Source: Corbicula japonica
Taxonomy: Eukaryota; Mollusca; Bivalvia; Venerida; Cyrenidae
Direction: 5' to 3'
Assembly: GCA_038501625.1 (NCBI GenBank)
Contig: JAZAYU010000005.1
Span: 5,518,001-5,582,000, forward strand
Length of the DNA stretch: 64,000 bases
The notes below the pieces were generated by a model. It ran no database searches, had not been told where the DNA came from, and was given only the letters and a program-made list of their open reading frames with translations. The number at the start of each line of letters is the position of its first letter. The first letter of the stretch is position 1. This document shows positions 45,554 through 56,444 of this stretch, piece by piece. A program made the translations under genes and the position numbers.

Positions 45554-46783
45554 CAGGGGTTTTCCTAGCCATTTTGGGAAAAGGACCCTGGCCAGAATTG
45601 GGAAATTTTAGCGTGTGAAATGTTTCATTTTGGGAATTTTATCGACAAAAATACAAGTTTTGGGAATTTGAAATCATTATATTATACATAGCACAAACAA
45701 AACTTGCACTTGAATGTCCCATTTGTTTTTCTTTTTTGTGTATATAAATGGCAGCATCCGTCAAAAATGCAAATAGTTTAAAAAAAAATAACTTTTTTTT
45801 TTTTTTGCTACTAGAACCATATGCCCAGAACACACAAACCATAATGTTTTAGTTCTTGTGATATATGATTTACATTGACATGATATTATCATTAGATAGT
45901 GTACTGTATATACATATATAATTTTTAATTTTACAAAAGTGGACTACAAATCTGTAAAAATGCTTGATGTTTTTCATCTCTTTTGTTCATATAGTATTTA
46001 TTTAGTAACATTTTAGCGCATACGAAATAATTTGCGAAGATTTTGTATTTTAGTCAATTGAATAATCAAACTTATTATCTCCCTTTTTGCTTAAGACAAA
46101 ATATCGCAATACACTTTAATATTTACCTTCGTATTACAAAATGATCCTTTCTAAAATCTATTCATAATTAATGGACACAGTTAAGCAGATACATCAGTAA
46201 ATTAAAGCATTATTTTAAAATTCAACTGATGAATTTTCCGTAGAATGAACTGATTAGTCAGTACTGTATAATATATAATTTGGAATAACGCGATTAAAGT
46301 AACACCTGTGAACTAATTGATTCAATTATTGCAGCGGCAATCAACTTACATGTACCTCATCACTTATCGTCAAAAATAAATTAAGCGCCGACAAACGGCT
46401 AAATATACACCATTTTAATTGTCAAAGACATGATTTTGACAGTTTGTGTAATCGCGCTGTCGCATAATCTCGTGAGAATCAAAATATCTCGCAATAAAGA
46501 TTGTACCGATTGTTGTGAAATATAGGCGTGTGTAGAGTAGTGTAAATTTATCCAGGATTAGCATATTTTACACCTGGTTGTGACGTCACATGCATAGTGC
46601 GAGATAAAACAGTCTGTTGTTATTTACGACCTAAAGCGAAAGTTAACACTGTTTCTTATGTTTTGAAAATTATCTGTGGATTAAATTGGGAAAAATGGAA
46701 GAAATTTCGGATTGGGAAAGGGTCTGTTTGCTTTGGGAAAGGGTCTGTTTTCCGGACCCTCAGAAAGGCTAGGAAAACCCCTG
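45554..46783. mobile_element. 1230-bp DNA element with CAGGGGTTTTCCTAGCC ends and target duplication GAATG
   Basis: The left end CAGGGGTTTTCCTAGCC equals the inverted right end. GAATG flanks both sides (45549-45553, 46784-46788). The ends are hAT-like, but the duplication is 5 bp, as for 33180-36858. TTTTGGGAATTT blocks line the left end and TTGGGAAAGGGTCTGTTT repeats line the right end. Non-coding. Confidence 0.7.
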
Positions 46784-47253
46784 GAATGCATTATATAAAA
46801 ATAATATTTTGAAATATTATTAATACCAATTATTAAATAAAGAAAAGTTCAAACATTAAAATGGGATTTACAGGTCATTGTTATCATTTCTCTTTCACTA
46901 TCAATGTAACAACAGTTAATATATATCTAAATTTTTTCCGTGATAAAAATCAGTTCATCAATATGTAATCGAACTGAAGGCAACACACATGAGCTTATCA
47001 CATATTAAAATATGTATAGAACTAAAATCTGTACCGTCCCTTTTAAGCTCAAAAGCCTTCCAGATGCACTTAACACTATACTGAAATGTGTTATTAACTT
47101 AATTATTATGTGTCATAGTAAAAATTAAAACTGTCCTCTCTGTTTTAATTTCATTTTAAATGTAGTACGACAATCAATACATTTGTTTAGTCTTTACAAA
47201 TTATTTTGTTACATGCTTCTAAACTCATGCCTCAACGCACATGTGGCAAACTT

Positions 47254-48529
47254 TTAACTTCGTGCGACTTGTGAAATTCTCCAACTGTTGTTGGCCTTCT
47301 TACTGGGCCTTCTGAACTGGTAATATTGCCTAACTTTCTGTTTTCGTTTCCCACTTGCTCGGTTTTCTGTATCAAAATTGTGGTCTCTGGAAAATAAAAT
47401 AACACCTTTTTAAGTTAGTAATTTGTTGTAGTAAATATTTATTTGAACTGTATTATAAATTTAAAAAAAACTCCCCATTATCCAATTTAAAAAAATCCGC
47501 ATTGTAGTATTTAAGCATATTGGACGTTTAACATTATTTAAGTAGATATTGCTCATATACGAGTTCCAATGAACATTGAAACACGAACACTGCATTAACA
47601 TAAGATAAATAAAAATATCGCTAATATAAAATACTCTTCGACTTCTTGAATATTTTGAATTTACAATAGAAAAATGATAAATACAAACATTAAAAAGTCA
47701 AGGGATACATGTATCTTCTGAATTAACATACATACTTTGTGTATATAATGGATAGATATCTGATGACGCTGTCGTGTGCCTCCTTTGCAGTGATGACGTT
47801 GGTCAGTGTGTCGTATGTTGGACACAGATACACCTTTGAGGACGACGTAATAATATGAAATCCTCTGTAACAAATTATATAAATGCACTAAATAAGTGTT
47901 GAACCATGATGCATTCATTATAAAAATTTGCTGTTTAAACATTTATATTCGCAATTACGCCTCCCTTGGTCGAAATGTTACATAACAATCACCCTTTAAT
48001 ATATTTATCATCCCCAAGTTATAATTTTGCTATTAAGAAATAAATGTAGACTGAACCATATACAAATTGTAAGATATGACTGAACCGGTGCCTTTTCCTC
48101 TTCAATGTTTGAAATTTGACAGAATTCTTGAACCGGTGCGTGATGACCATACCGGAGTGTGATCTAAACAGAAAGTAAGCAAGTTTATAGTAATCTGACC
48201 TTTGTGAAGGACTAGATAGCATGGATTAAAAAGAAAAATACAGTTAAAATTCACCACAATTGAATATTTTGCGTGTCACTTGTCCTATAATAAAAACAGC
48301 CCAAATGAACTGACATCTCTCGATTGAAATTTACCGTCTGTCAAACAACCAACTTGCGATGAGAAATTTAAATCAACCAAAACATTTCCAATATCGGGGG
48401 CATACGCATTCATTAGAAAAATGATTTTCGCAATGATGCTTTGACAAGACAGGTTTTGAAATGGTTTGTGATCTTTTAAGTAAAGTAAAATCTGTACACA
48501 TACCTTTCAGATGGTAAACAATCCACCAT
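47254..48529 (-). CDS. Spliced small protein encoded by the 5-kb element, unknown function (95 aa as read)
   Basis: Exon 1 is 48529-48504, inside the right inverted arm (MVDCLPSE, donor GTATGT). The next exon is 47864-47736 (GFHIITSSSKVYLCPTYDTL, then TNVITAKEAHDSVIRYLSII). The last is 47386-47254 (DHNFDTENRASGKRKQKVRQ, then YYQFRRPSKKANNSWRIS, stop TAA). Acceptors are pyrimidine-rich and all introns are phase 2, so the joins are open. A further exon at 48163-48101, also in the arm (SHSGMVITHRFKNSVKFQTL), would fit in phase between exons 1 and 2. Its donor is GTGA in the left arm but has become GAGG here; skipping it keeps the frame. The C-terminus is strongly basic, suggesting nucleic-acid contact. 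No family is recognised. Matching phases across three exons argue against chance. Confidence 0.55.
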
Positions 48530-49999
48530 ATTGGATGACAATACCGGTGCCCGTAAAACTCGTGCGGGTGCTCGATCACGACAGTGTGAAAGGAATTTCA
48601 TGAAACTTTAGTCAAATGTTCTCCCCATCAAGACAACGTGCAGAACCCATGTTCCAACTTGGCCGGCTCAATGTCAAGGTCACCAGAGGTGTTTGAAGAT
48701 TTGAACCATGCATTTCGTGTCCGGTTCATATCTTCTGAACCCCTGGAATGAATATCAAACTTAAGTGAAATGTTCAGTTCATGAACATGATGTGCAGAAC
48801 CCATGTTCCAACCTGGCTGGCTCAAGGTCAAGGCCTCATGTGGTGTTTGAGCATATTTTGTGTCCGGTCCATAACTTTTCAACACTTACAAGGAATTCAT
48901 GAAACTTTAGTCAAACGTTCTCCCCATGAAGACAACGTGCAGAACCCATGTTCCAACATGGCGCCTCAATGTCAAGGTCACCAGTGGTGTTTTAAGCTCA
49001 CCTGTCACTAGGTCAGATTAAAGCAAAAATTTTGTTAATGCAATAGAGGTCACATTTTTTGTCTGATTGTCATCAACTTTGGTATGAATATTGATATTGA
49101 TGATCTCTACTCAAATTATTAAAATCATGTTCTTGAATTGCCCAGGGACCCCACCCTGGGGATTTTAAAAAATTTTTCTTTTAAATTCTGTTTAAACCTT
49201 TGATTTTCTACAGTTTTCTACCAGATTTTGACACAAACTTTATACCATCTTAAAATTCAATCTTTCCTGAACAATTCATTCACGGGTTGTTCAGTGATGA
49301 AATTTGAAACAAAAATTTTAGTAGCAGAGTGAAAATTTCAAGTGTCAAAATTCCAATATTTCTACCTGTCTTCAGCTATATTTAGATTTAATCTTAAGAT
49401 GCATTATCAGAGTTTATTCCTCCAGCTGCTGGTCAATGACCTAATGAACTTTGCTGCTAAGATCTGTGTTATGGAATATTAAGAACTTTGCTCTGGAAAT
49501 TTTATAGGGTAAATTTGTCATTTTCTATGGATACTGACCAAATAAACTTTCTTACTTTATAAAGATTTTGGAGATTTGAACCATGCATTTTGTGTCCAGT
49601 TCATATCTTCTGAACCCCTGGAATGAATATCATGAAACTTAAGTGAAATGTTCAGTTCATGAATCTGATGTGCAGAACCCATGTTCCAACCTGGCTGGCT
49701 CAAGGTCAAGGCTGCCTGTGGTGTTTGAGCAGGCAAATACTCTGAAAGTTATCTGAACAGGACATACCCTTGCACTTGAATTGGCTTCCACCTGCCTGCC
49801 TGTTGCCCAGAGCTTTTGTTTAATTTGCTCTGAACCTTCCATAACCTTCCCACATTCACATCTGCAGCCGGGGATATTGCTGTTGTTCTGACTGCCTTGT
49901 TATTGTTAGTTGGAAGTTATTCCAACTTAAAAGGATGATTATCTCCTTTAAAGGTATTATACTTCTCAAGCTAAATTCTCCTGTGCAGTTGGATAGAAG

Positions 50000-50232
50000 T
50001 TAATCCTTTCTTCCATATATACGCATTTTTAAGCATGTGTGACCAGTGTAGATCCAGATCAGCCGGCACATCCGTGCCTTCTGATCAGGATCTGCACTGG
50101 TCACATTTTGGTCAGAAATAACCAAATGAATCAAAAAGGGAACAGTTTAGATCTTGATTAGATGTGCCTGCTGATCTGGATCTTAATTGTTCGCCCACTC
50201 AATAAAGGTGTATCTATGTAGAAAAGGGTTAA
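50000..50232. mobile_element. piggyBac-like foldback MITE, complete copy
   Basis: TTAATCCTTTCTTCCATATA at the left, inverted at the right as AGAAAAGGGTTAA, with the AGATCCAGATCAGCCGGCAC palindrome inside. It lies inside the pearl-like element. Confidence 0.75.
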
Positions 50233-50384
50233 ACTTTTCATGGGTGGTTATAACCTTGATGTTTCTATGCAAATTGTCTTTGCATTGGGATAAGGGTCAT
50301 GTTGATTTGGTTTTTGACAATGACAACTGAGAGTGGGGGCATCTGTGTCCTATGGACACATCTCGGGTTAAAATAGAGTTTGTG

Positions 50385-51250
50385 CCAAAGGTTTTATTTC
50401 TGTAACATTATTTAAATGATTGGTATGGAACTTATAATAAATTTCATCATCTCTTTCACCAAGACCTATAATAATGATTTTTAATATTATGCCAGTTTTG
50501 CATGTAGAGTTTGTGTTAAAGTTTTTATTCTGTAACATTATTTAAATGATTGATATGGAACTAACAATAAATGTCCCCAATATTGGTCTATTAGGGATGA
50601 TCAAAAATAATGTATACGTTTGTAATACCCCCGGTAGTTTTATTATAACTATTTGAAATACCGCAAATAAAATTACACAAGCTTTAATGGGAATATGTCT
50701 AGCATATTCTTACCAAATATCAGCACAATACATCAAGAAAAAATACTATGAACATTTAAAATCATACACTAGGTGCCAGCAGGCGCACGTCAAATTAGAT
50801 ATCTCAATGTCAGTGACATTAATTTACGGGTGCAACTTAAGCTAAGCAGTCTAATAGTCCCCGTTACTGGAGTGCGATCCTCATGAACCCTATAATTGAA
50901 CATAGCTGCAGTGTTTCATAACTGGTTTAAATCTTGTTTCTAGTTATGAAGCGATCAAGAAATTTGTCCTCTTCTCGCTCATTACCCCTTTTAGCAATGG
51001 ACGTGTACCTGTAAAAATAATTCATACAAACTTGAAATATAACATGATGTGTAGATTGTTGTAAAGGACATTGTCTTGCAACCATTTTCACCAGTGTTAT
51101 GGCCCTTTGTTGATGTTAGTCATAAAATTTTGTGATTTTTACTCTTCATTTACTAGTCATGATCACCACATGTTGTTAATACCTGATACACAATTTTGTT
51201 ACACGTTATTGCAGGAGTGGGGCATCAGTGTCCCGAGGACACAGTCTAGT
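50385..51250. repeat. Pearl-type cores and Helentron-like tail
   Basis: Cores with CTGTAACATTATTTAAATGA lie at 50395 and 50525. The tail hairpin GTGTCCCGAGGACAC followed by AGTCTAGTT lies at about 51227-51250. The text at 51068-51210 repeats 31253-31370. 50600-50980 carries unassigned sequence. Confidence 0.5.
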
Positions 51251-51608
51251 TTTAGTTGGCCTCTATCTTTAAAATGATTGTTATGAAAATTAAAAAGAAA
51301 AGTCTTGCACCATGACCTACTTTATTTCCGACAAGTAGCCAGCAATGCATTTCAGTCATTCCAATTTTTAATTTAAATAGAATATATAATAAATTTAGTG
51401 ATTAACTTTACCAGCAAAGCTAGGGCTTAGTTAATAGCATTGACAACAGTTCATTTAATAAATTACTATCAAGTTTTCCAACTCCTCCAAAAATATTTTG
51501 TAGTTATTCTCCATTTTATTTTAATATTTACGGTACAATTTTATTATTCATTTGTTATAGTTTTCCTGTTTGCACACAAATATTTAAGAATTGTTGTTCT
51601 TTTTATCT

Positions 51609-51810
51609 TTAACCAGTTCCTCCATATATACATGTTTCTACACATGTGCAATCAGTGTACATCCAGATCAGCCAGCACATCAATGCCATCTGATCTGGAT
51701 CTGTACTGATTGCATTTTGGTAAGAAATAACTTAATGCATCAAAAAGCACATAATGTAGATCCTGATCAGACAGCACGGATGTGCTGTTCACCCATTCCA
51801 TAAAATTTAA
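51609..51810. mobile_element. piggyBac-like foldback MITE, diverged copy
   Basis: Bounded by TTAA at 51609-51612 and 51807-51810, with the family palindrome inside (ACATCCAGATCAGCCAGCAC). Confidence 0.65.
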
Positions 51811-52455
51811 TCAAATAGTCGAGTGTGCTGTCTCCTCTGACAGTTCTTGTTTAGTTTTTACTCTGACTGTTTTTAGGCATTTTTTTATCAGAATGTAATT
51901 ATGGATAACAAATGTTCTTAACTGCATTTTAAACATAATACATTAAATAAACTTATTCTCAAAATCTAAATCAGTCTTCAGAAGTTTTTAATTATCACGG
52001 TGCTTGGTTTAAAATCCAACTCTGTACATTTACACTTCAACTTCATCCTCTATGACAAAGCCTTATTTATCTAACAAATCATAATGACTGATGGTACGTA
52101 GTATGACTTGTTACTTATAACTGTAAAAGCTGTTCACAATTTATTGGTATTTGCACAATATTTTGACTCGCGACATCAAAGAGTATGCACATTTTGCCAC
52201 ATGTTGCTGTGAAAAAGCGTGCCATCATTTGCTTTGTCGTCAACATGGCTGTCTGTTCCGACACCCATTAAAAAGTTCTTGAATTCTTCGCATAATTTCT
52301 GTATTAATGAGAGTATTTATGTGTGTAAATTTAATTACTAAATCGTTATCTGATTTTTTTCATTTTGTTGTGGAAAAAAGATGGGTTTGTTTAAAGTCTG
52401 TGAAGCCAGAATCTTTAAATTTTTCATGATAGCCTTCGCGGCATCTTGTACAGGT
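51811..52455. other. Unassigned sequence with a Helentron-like tail and inverted repeat copy
   Basis: A tail hairpin CTGTCTCCTCTGACAG followed by TTCTTGTTT is at 51826-51853, the same motif as at 36207-36232. 52120-52240 is an inverted, diverged copy of the 40230-40340/40620-40720 repeat. Confidence 0.4.
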
Positions 52456-52791
52456 TTTTATACGCCCGTTTGAAAAACGGGACGTATTATGGGAACACCT
52501 GCGGCGGGTTGGCGGGCGGGCAGGCGGCGTCCACATGGTTTCCGCTCTCTAAGTCAAAGAGTTTTCATCTGGTCTTTATCAAACTTGGTGAATATGTTGG
52601 TGGACATAATATCTCGATCAAGTTCTATAACCAGCCAAATCCCCGCAGGCACTCCTGAATTATGGCCCTTGAATTGACCAAAATAAGGGTTTATGCTCTC
52701 TAAGCCAAATAGTTTTCATTGGATCGTTACGCAACTTTGATGATCAGCATTTTGACGGGCGTATTTTATGTCAGTTTGGCACTCTTGTTCT
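52456..52791. repeat. Interspersed repeat with ATACGCCCGT/ACGGGCGTAT ends
   Basis: ATACGCCCGTTTGAAAAACG forms a hairpin head. Two half-units with CTCTCTAAGTCAAAGAGTTT and CTCTCTAAGCCAAATAGTTT lie inside. ACGGGCGTATTTTATGTCAG and GGCACTCTTGTT close it. Same general plan as the other hairpin-headed elements here. Confidence 0.55.
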
Positions 52792-53114
52792 GAAGTGCAA
52801 TCCTCTGTCATGGCAACTTCATAATCTTAATTCTCCAAAAGCCAGTAAAAATTTCTTTCAGTGTTTATATTCAGAGGGGAATTTTACCAAAATTCTGGAA
52901 AAGCATACTATTGTTGGAGGAAAATGGGGCTGAATTTCTGCCCTTAACCATTGGTTTTCCCTCCAAAACACTTGATAGAATGAGCCTTTTGAAGTCTTGA
53001 CAAGAATCATAATGCTACAAAAGAGAATGATAATGTGTCCGGCATACAGCAAAACAACATGTAGCATAACAAAAGGCATGGTTTTATTACATGTGTTGAT
53101 ATTGTTTTTTTCAG

Positions 53115-53201
53115 GTGTGCTATACTGTTCACTCCCAAGATGAGCTGACATCTGGTAGGACTTGTTTCAACACAGGCAAGGCCAGGAGAAGATCTGTGAG
53201 G
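53115..53201 (+). other. Candidate non-coding exon
   Basis: TTGTTTTTTTCAG acceptor, then 87 bp (GTGTGCTATACTGTTCACTC...GATCTGTGAGG), then GTAACC donor. It could be an untranslated exon of the plus-strand gene at 60858. No transcript evidence is available. Confidence 0.25.
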
Positions 53202-53308
53202 GTAACCCAGCTTCAAGATAGGCAAGACTAGTAAAAGACGTGTGAGTACAACCTGTTTTAAGGGATACCAAGATGATTTATGATTTTAACATTTAGTGAA
53301 TACTGGTC

Positions 53309-53448
53309 CCAAGGTTATAAAACTGAGATTTGAAACCAGTCTCAAATCTCAAGCAGCTGATTGGCTGAAATGGCGACCAGTCGCCATTTTAGCCAATCAG
53401 ATGCTTGAGATTTGAGACTGGTTTCCATGCTCAGTTTTATAACCTTGG
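53309..53448. mobile_element. CCAAT foldback MITE, best copy
   Basis: Almost perfect 140-bp palindrome from CCAAGGTTATAAAACTGAG to CTCAGTTTTATAACCTTGG. It holds two inverted CCAAT boxes (GATTGGCTGAAATGG and its complement) on either side of the centre. Other copies are at 2803-2859, 21315-21458, 24154-24264 and 63161-63264. Confidence 0.8.
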
Positions 53449-53579
53449 ACACTGTATTTGTCCCATCTAGTGACCATGATCCTATAACTGCCCATCATGT
53501 GTTTTTAATAATAATGCTTGTATTCTTGGGTATATCTTATATCACTTGTACTCAAGGTTATGTCTCTTATTGGCTTGTA

Positions 53580-54433
53580 CAGTAAAACTTCGAAAACTCG
53601 AACATCGAAAATTAGAGCACTCGGGAAAACTCGGATTAGTTTGGCCTGTCCTTGCAATTTTCTTAAATATTCTATATAATAATACCATGGAAAACTTGAA
53701 CTTCAAAAACTCGAAATCTCGAGGACAGGTGTCGGTCCCTTGAAACATTTTTCTTCTTTGTTTACGTTGGAAAACTCGAGAATATGAGCGATTAATATTT
53801 TCACCTCTCAGGATTATTGATAAACGGTGACGCGTAATTTTCACATGTTGTGAAGGGTTATATTGCCAGTTAATTGTCAATCGCCAGCGTCTATCGTATT
53901 TTAATGATTTGATTAAAAAACAAGTTCTGATGAAAGAAAATTATATGATCATTCGGTAGGCGGCCATGTTGAAACGATAATTATGAGAATTTAATACTTA
54001 AAGGATTAATTTTATCTCAAATAAAAGAATATGAAACGAGGCAATTTGTATTTTTGTATTTTGACGGCACCTAGTAATTTTAACATGCGTATGAAAAAAA
54101 CGACGCATCGTTGTAAAGTATAATAGTTCCCAGACAATTTCAACATGCAATGTTTAAAAAGCCGTTTTCTTTAAAAAATCATGAAAATAATACATCAAAA
54201 CCATTTTTAAACAGATATAACGGTTTAAGAAAATACAGTGTTAAATTAATCATTTAAAATGAAAATGATATTCCGATAACGTAGTCAAGTAAAGTTCACA
54301 AACATGTGTTAATACGACTTAGCTGAAAAAAAAATAGGACCTCATAAAGAAAACCCTCGAAAACTCGAGAACCATGGAAAACTCGAACATTTTCAAAATC
54401 CACGTGAGTATTCAAGTTTTCGAAGTTTTACTG
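53580..54433. mobile_element. pogo/Tc1-mariner-like DNA element, 854 bp, TA target duplication
   Basis: The left end CAGTAAAACTTCGAAAACTC is matched by inverted CAGTAAAACTTCGAAAACTT at the right. TA flanks both sides (53578-53579, 54434-54435). Removing it restores the minisatellite unit GGCTTGTATTCTGGGG. Subterminal AAAACTCGAAC repeats are present. No transposase frame. Confidence 0.75.
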
Positions 54434-55146
54434 TATTCTGGGGTTTGTCTCTTTTTGGCTTGTATTCTAGGGTTTGTCTCTTTTTGGCTTGTATTCTAGG
54501 GTTTGTCTCTTTTTGGCTTGTATTCTAGGGTTTGTCTCTATTTGGTTTGTATTCAAGGGTTTGTCTCTTTTTGGCTTGTATTCTAGGGTTTGTCTCTTTT
54601 TGGCCTGTATTCTAGGGTTCGTCTCTTTTTGGCTTGTATTCTAGGGTTTGTCTCTTTTTGGCTTGTACTGTAGGGTTTGTCTCTTTTTGACTTGTATTCT
54701 AGGGTTTGTCACTTTTTGGCTTGTATTCTAGGGTTCATCTCTTTTTGGCTTGTATTCTAGGGTTTGTCTCTTTTTGGCTTGTATTCTAGGGTTTGTCTCT
54801 TTTTGGCTTGTATTCTAGGGCATGTCTCTTTCTGGCTTGTATTCAGTGGTATGACATATTGCTTGTATTCTAGGGTATGTCTTGCCTGTTCTCTAAGGTA
54901 TGTCTCTTATTGCTTGTATTCTTGGATATGTCTCGTCATAGTCTCTTCATAGCATGTACTCAAGCGTATGTCTCTTATTTGCCTGTATTATAAGGGTATG
55001 TCTTTTATTGGCCTGTATTAATAATTAAGGGTATGTCTCTTAATGGCCTGTTTTGTAGGGCAAATCTCGTATTGGCCTTTTATCTAGGGCATGTCTCTTA
55101 TTTCTTGTATTCTTGGGTGTTTATGTTATTGGCCTGCATGTTTTTA

Positions 55147-55305
55147 TTAGCTCACCTGAGCACGAAGTGCTCATGGCGAGCTGTTGTGATCGCCTGATGT
55201 CCGTCGTCCGTCCGTGTGTCGTCAACTTTTTCTTCAAACGACTTCTTCTCCTGAACTCCTGGGCCAATCTTGCTGAAACTTGGCAGGAATGTTACTTGCA
55301 TGAAG
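55147..55305. repeat. Truncated hairpin-headed interspersed repeat
   Basis: TTAGCTCACCTGAGCACGAA...GTGCTCATGGCGAGCT hairpin, then CCGTCGTCCGTCCGTGTGTC and a short body ending GAAACTTGGCAGGAATG. It interrupts the minisatellite. Confidence 0.65.
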
Positions 55306-56404
55306 CTTGTATTGTTGGGTATGTCTCTTATTGGCCTGTATTCTAAGATATGTCTCTTATTGCTTGTATTCTAGGGTATTCTGGGGTTTGTCTGTTATTG
55401 GCTTGTATTGTAGGGTATATCTCTTATTGGCTTGTATTGTTGGGTATGTCTCTTATTGGCCTGTATTGTAGGGTATTTCTCTTATTGGCTTGTATTGTAG
55501 GGTATTTTTCTTATTGGCTTGTATTGTAGGGTATTTCTCTTATTGGCTTGTATTGTAGGGTATTTCTCTTATTGGCTTGTATTGTAGGGTATTTCTCTTA
55601 TTGGCTTGTATTGTAGGGTGTGTCTCATATTGCTTGTATTCCAGGGTATGTCTCTTATTGGCACATACTCTAGGGTAAGTTTCTTATTGTCCTGTATTTT
55701 AGGGTATGTCTCTTAATGCTTATATCTTAGGATTTGTCTCTTACTGCTTGTATTCAGAGGTATGTCTCTTGTTGCTTGTATTCTATTTATGTCTCTTATT
55801 TGCCTGTATTATTACTTATATTCTTGGTGTCTCTTATTGCTTGTATTTCAGGGTATGTTTTTTGCTTGTATTCTATGGTATGTTTCTAATTGGGATGTAA
55901 TATTGTGTATTTCTCTATTTGCCTGTATTCAAGGGCATGACTCCTATTGCTTGACTTATGATTATGGTATGTCTCTAATTGGCCTGTATTCTAGGGTATG
56001 TCACTTATTGCTTGTATTCTGTGGTTTCTCATATTGCTTGTACCCTTTGGCATGTCTCTTATTGCTAGTATTCTGGGGTATGTCTCTTGTTGCTTGTATT
56101 CTTGGGTATGTCTCTTATTGCTTGTATTTTAGGGCATGTCTCTTTTTGCTTGTATTCTTGGGTATGTCTCTTATTACTACTTGTATTTTAGGGCATGTCT
56201 CTTATTGCTTGTACTTTAGGGCATGTCTCTTATTGTGTGTGTTCTAGTATATATCTCTTATTGCTTGTATTAGTGGGTATGTCTCTTATTGCTTGTATTC
56301 TTGTATACTGGTATATTGTAGACCAGTATGTCATTGAAATAAGCTTGTAAACCGATCCTGCTGGCAGCTAATAAAGAATAACAGTAACTGTCTTTTGATA
56401 ACAG

Positions 56405-56444
56405 CTGACATCAAACAAAGAGGTTGAGGCACGGTACAGATGAG
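56405..56444 (+). other. Candidate short non-coding exon
   Basis: TTGATAACAG acceptor, a 40-bp body (CTGACATCAAACAAAGAGGT...), and donor GATGAG|GTAAAT. Weak on its own. Confidence 0.2.

Larger units (their letters stand above)
43540..48586. mobile_element. 5047-bp DNA element with 540-bp terminal inverted repeats and 5-bp target duplication TGAAA
   Basis: The left arm is 43540-44079 and the right arm is 48048-48586, inverted, with about 94 percent identity by eye. The ends read CACTGGAGTGATCGAGCACC and, inverted, CACTGTCGTGATCGAGCACC. TGAAA flanks both sides (43535-43539, 48587-48591). Deleting the element plus one TGAAA rebuilds a normal pearl core (AACCCCTGAAAGGAATTTCA). Each arm holds two inward-pointing exons. 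CACTG ends with a 5-bp duplication recall Transib/RAG-like elements, but arms this long do not, and no transposase core was recognised. The interior has taken in a LINE fragment and a 1230-bp element. Confidence 0.75.
43441..50368. mobile_element. Pearl/Helentron-like element split by a 5-kb insertion
   Basis: The head TATCCCACGCCGCATAGCGG...GGGGGATA is a hairpin, followed by the first core unit (GTCAATAACTTTTCAACCCC). That unit is broken at 43540 and resumes at 48592 with GGAATTTCATGAAACTTTAG. Core units (TGCAGAACCCATGTTCCAAC, AATGTCAAGGTCACC) continue to about 49740. The tail hairpin TGTGTCCTATGGACACA lies at about 50346, followed by TCTCGGGTT. Confidence 0.5.
53515..56310. repeat. 28-30-bp minisatellite (TTGTATTCTAGGGTATGTCTCTTATTGGC type), split by two insertions
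   Basis: About 60 units in subfamilies: TCTTTTTGGCTTGTATTCTA at 54434-54840, TCTTATTGGCTTGTATTGTA at 55380-55620, and a 28-bp form TCTTATTGCTTGTATTC at 55730-56300. Insertions are 53580-54433 and about 55147-55305. The peptide-like frames it gives are a by-product of the repeat. Confidence 0.9.

Noticed and set aside
54764..54952. 62-codon frame in the same array
   Set aside because: Minisatellite by-product; unit length is not a multiple of three.
55762..56247. 161-codon plus-strand frame with recurring CLYFRACLFLLVF-like peptides
   Set aside because: It is the translation of the 28-29-bp minisatellite read through its frames.
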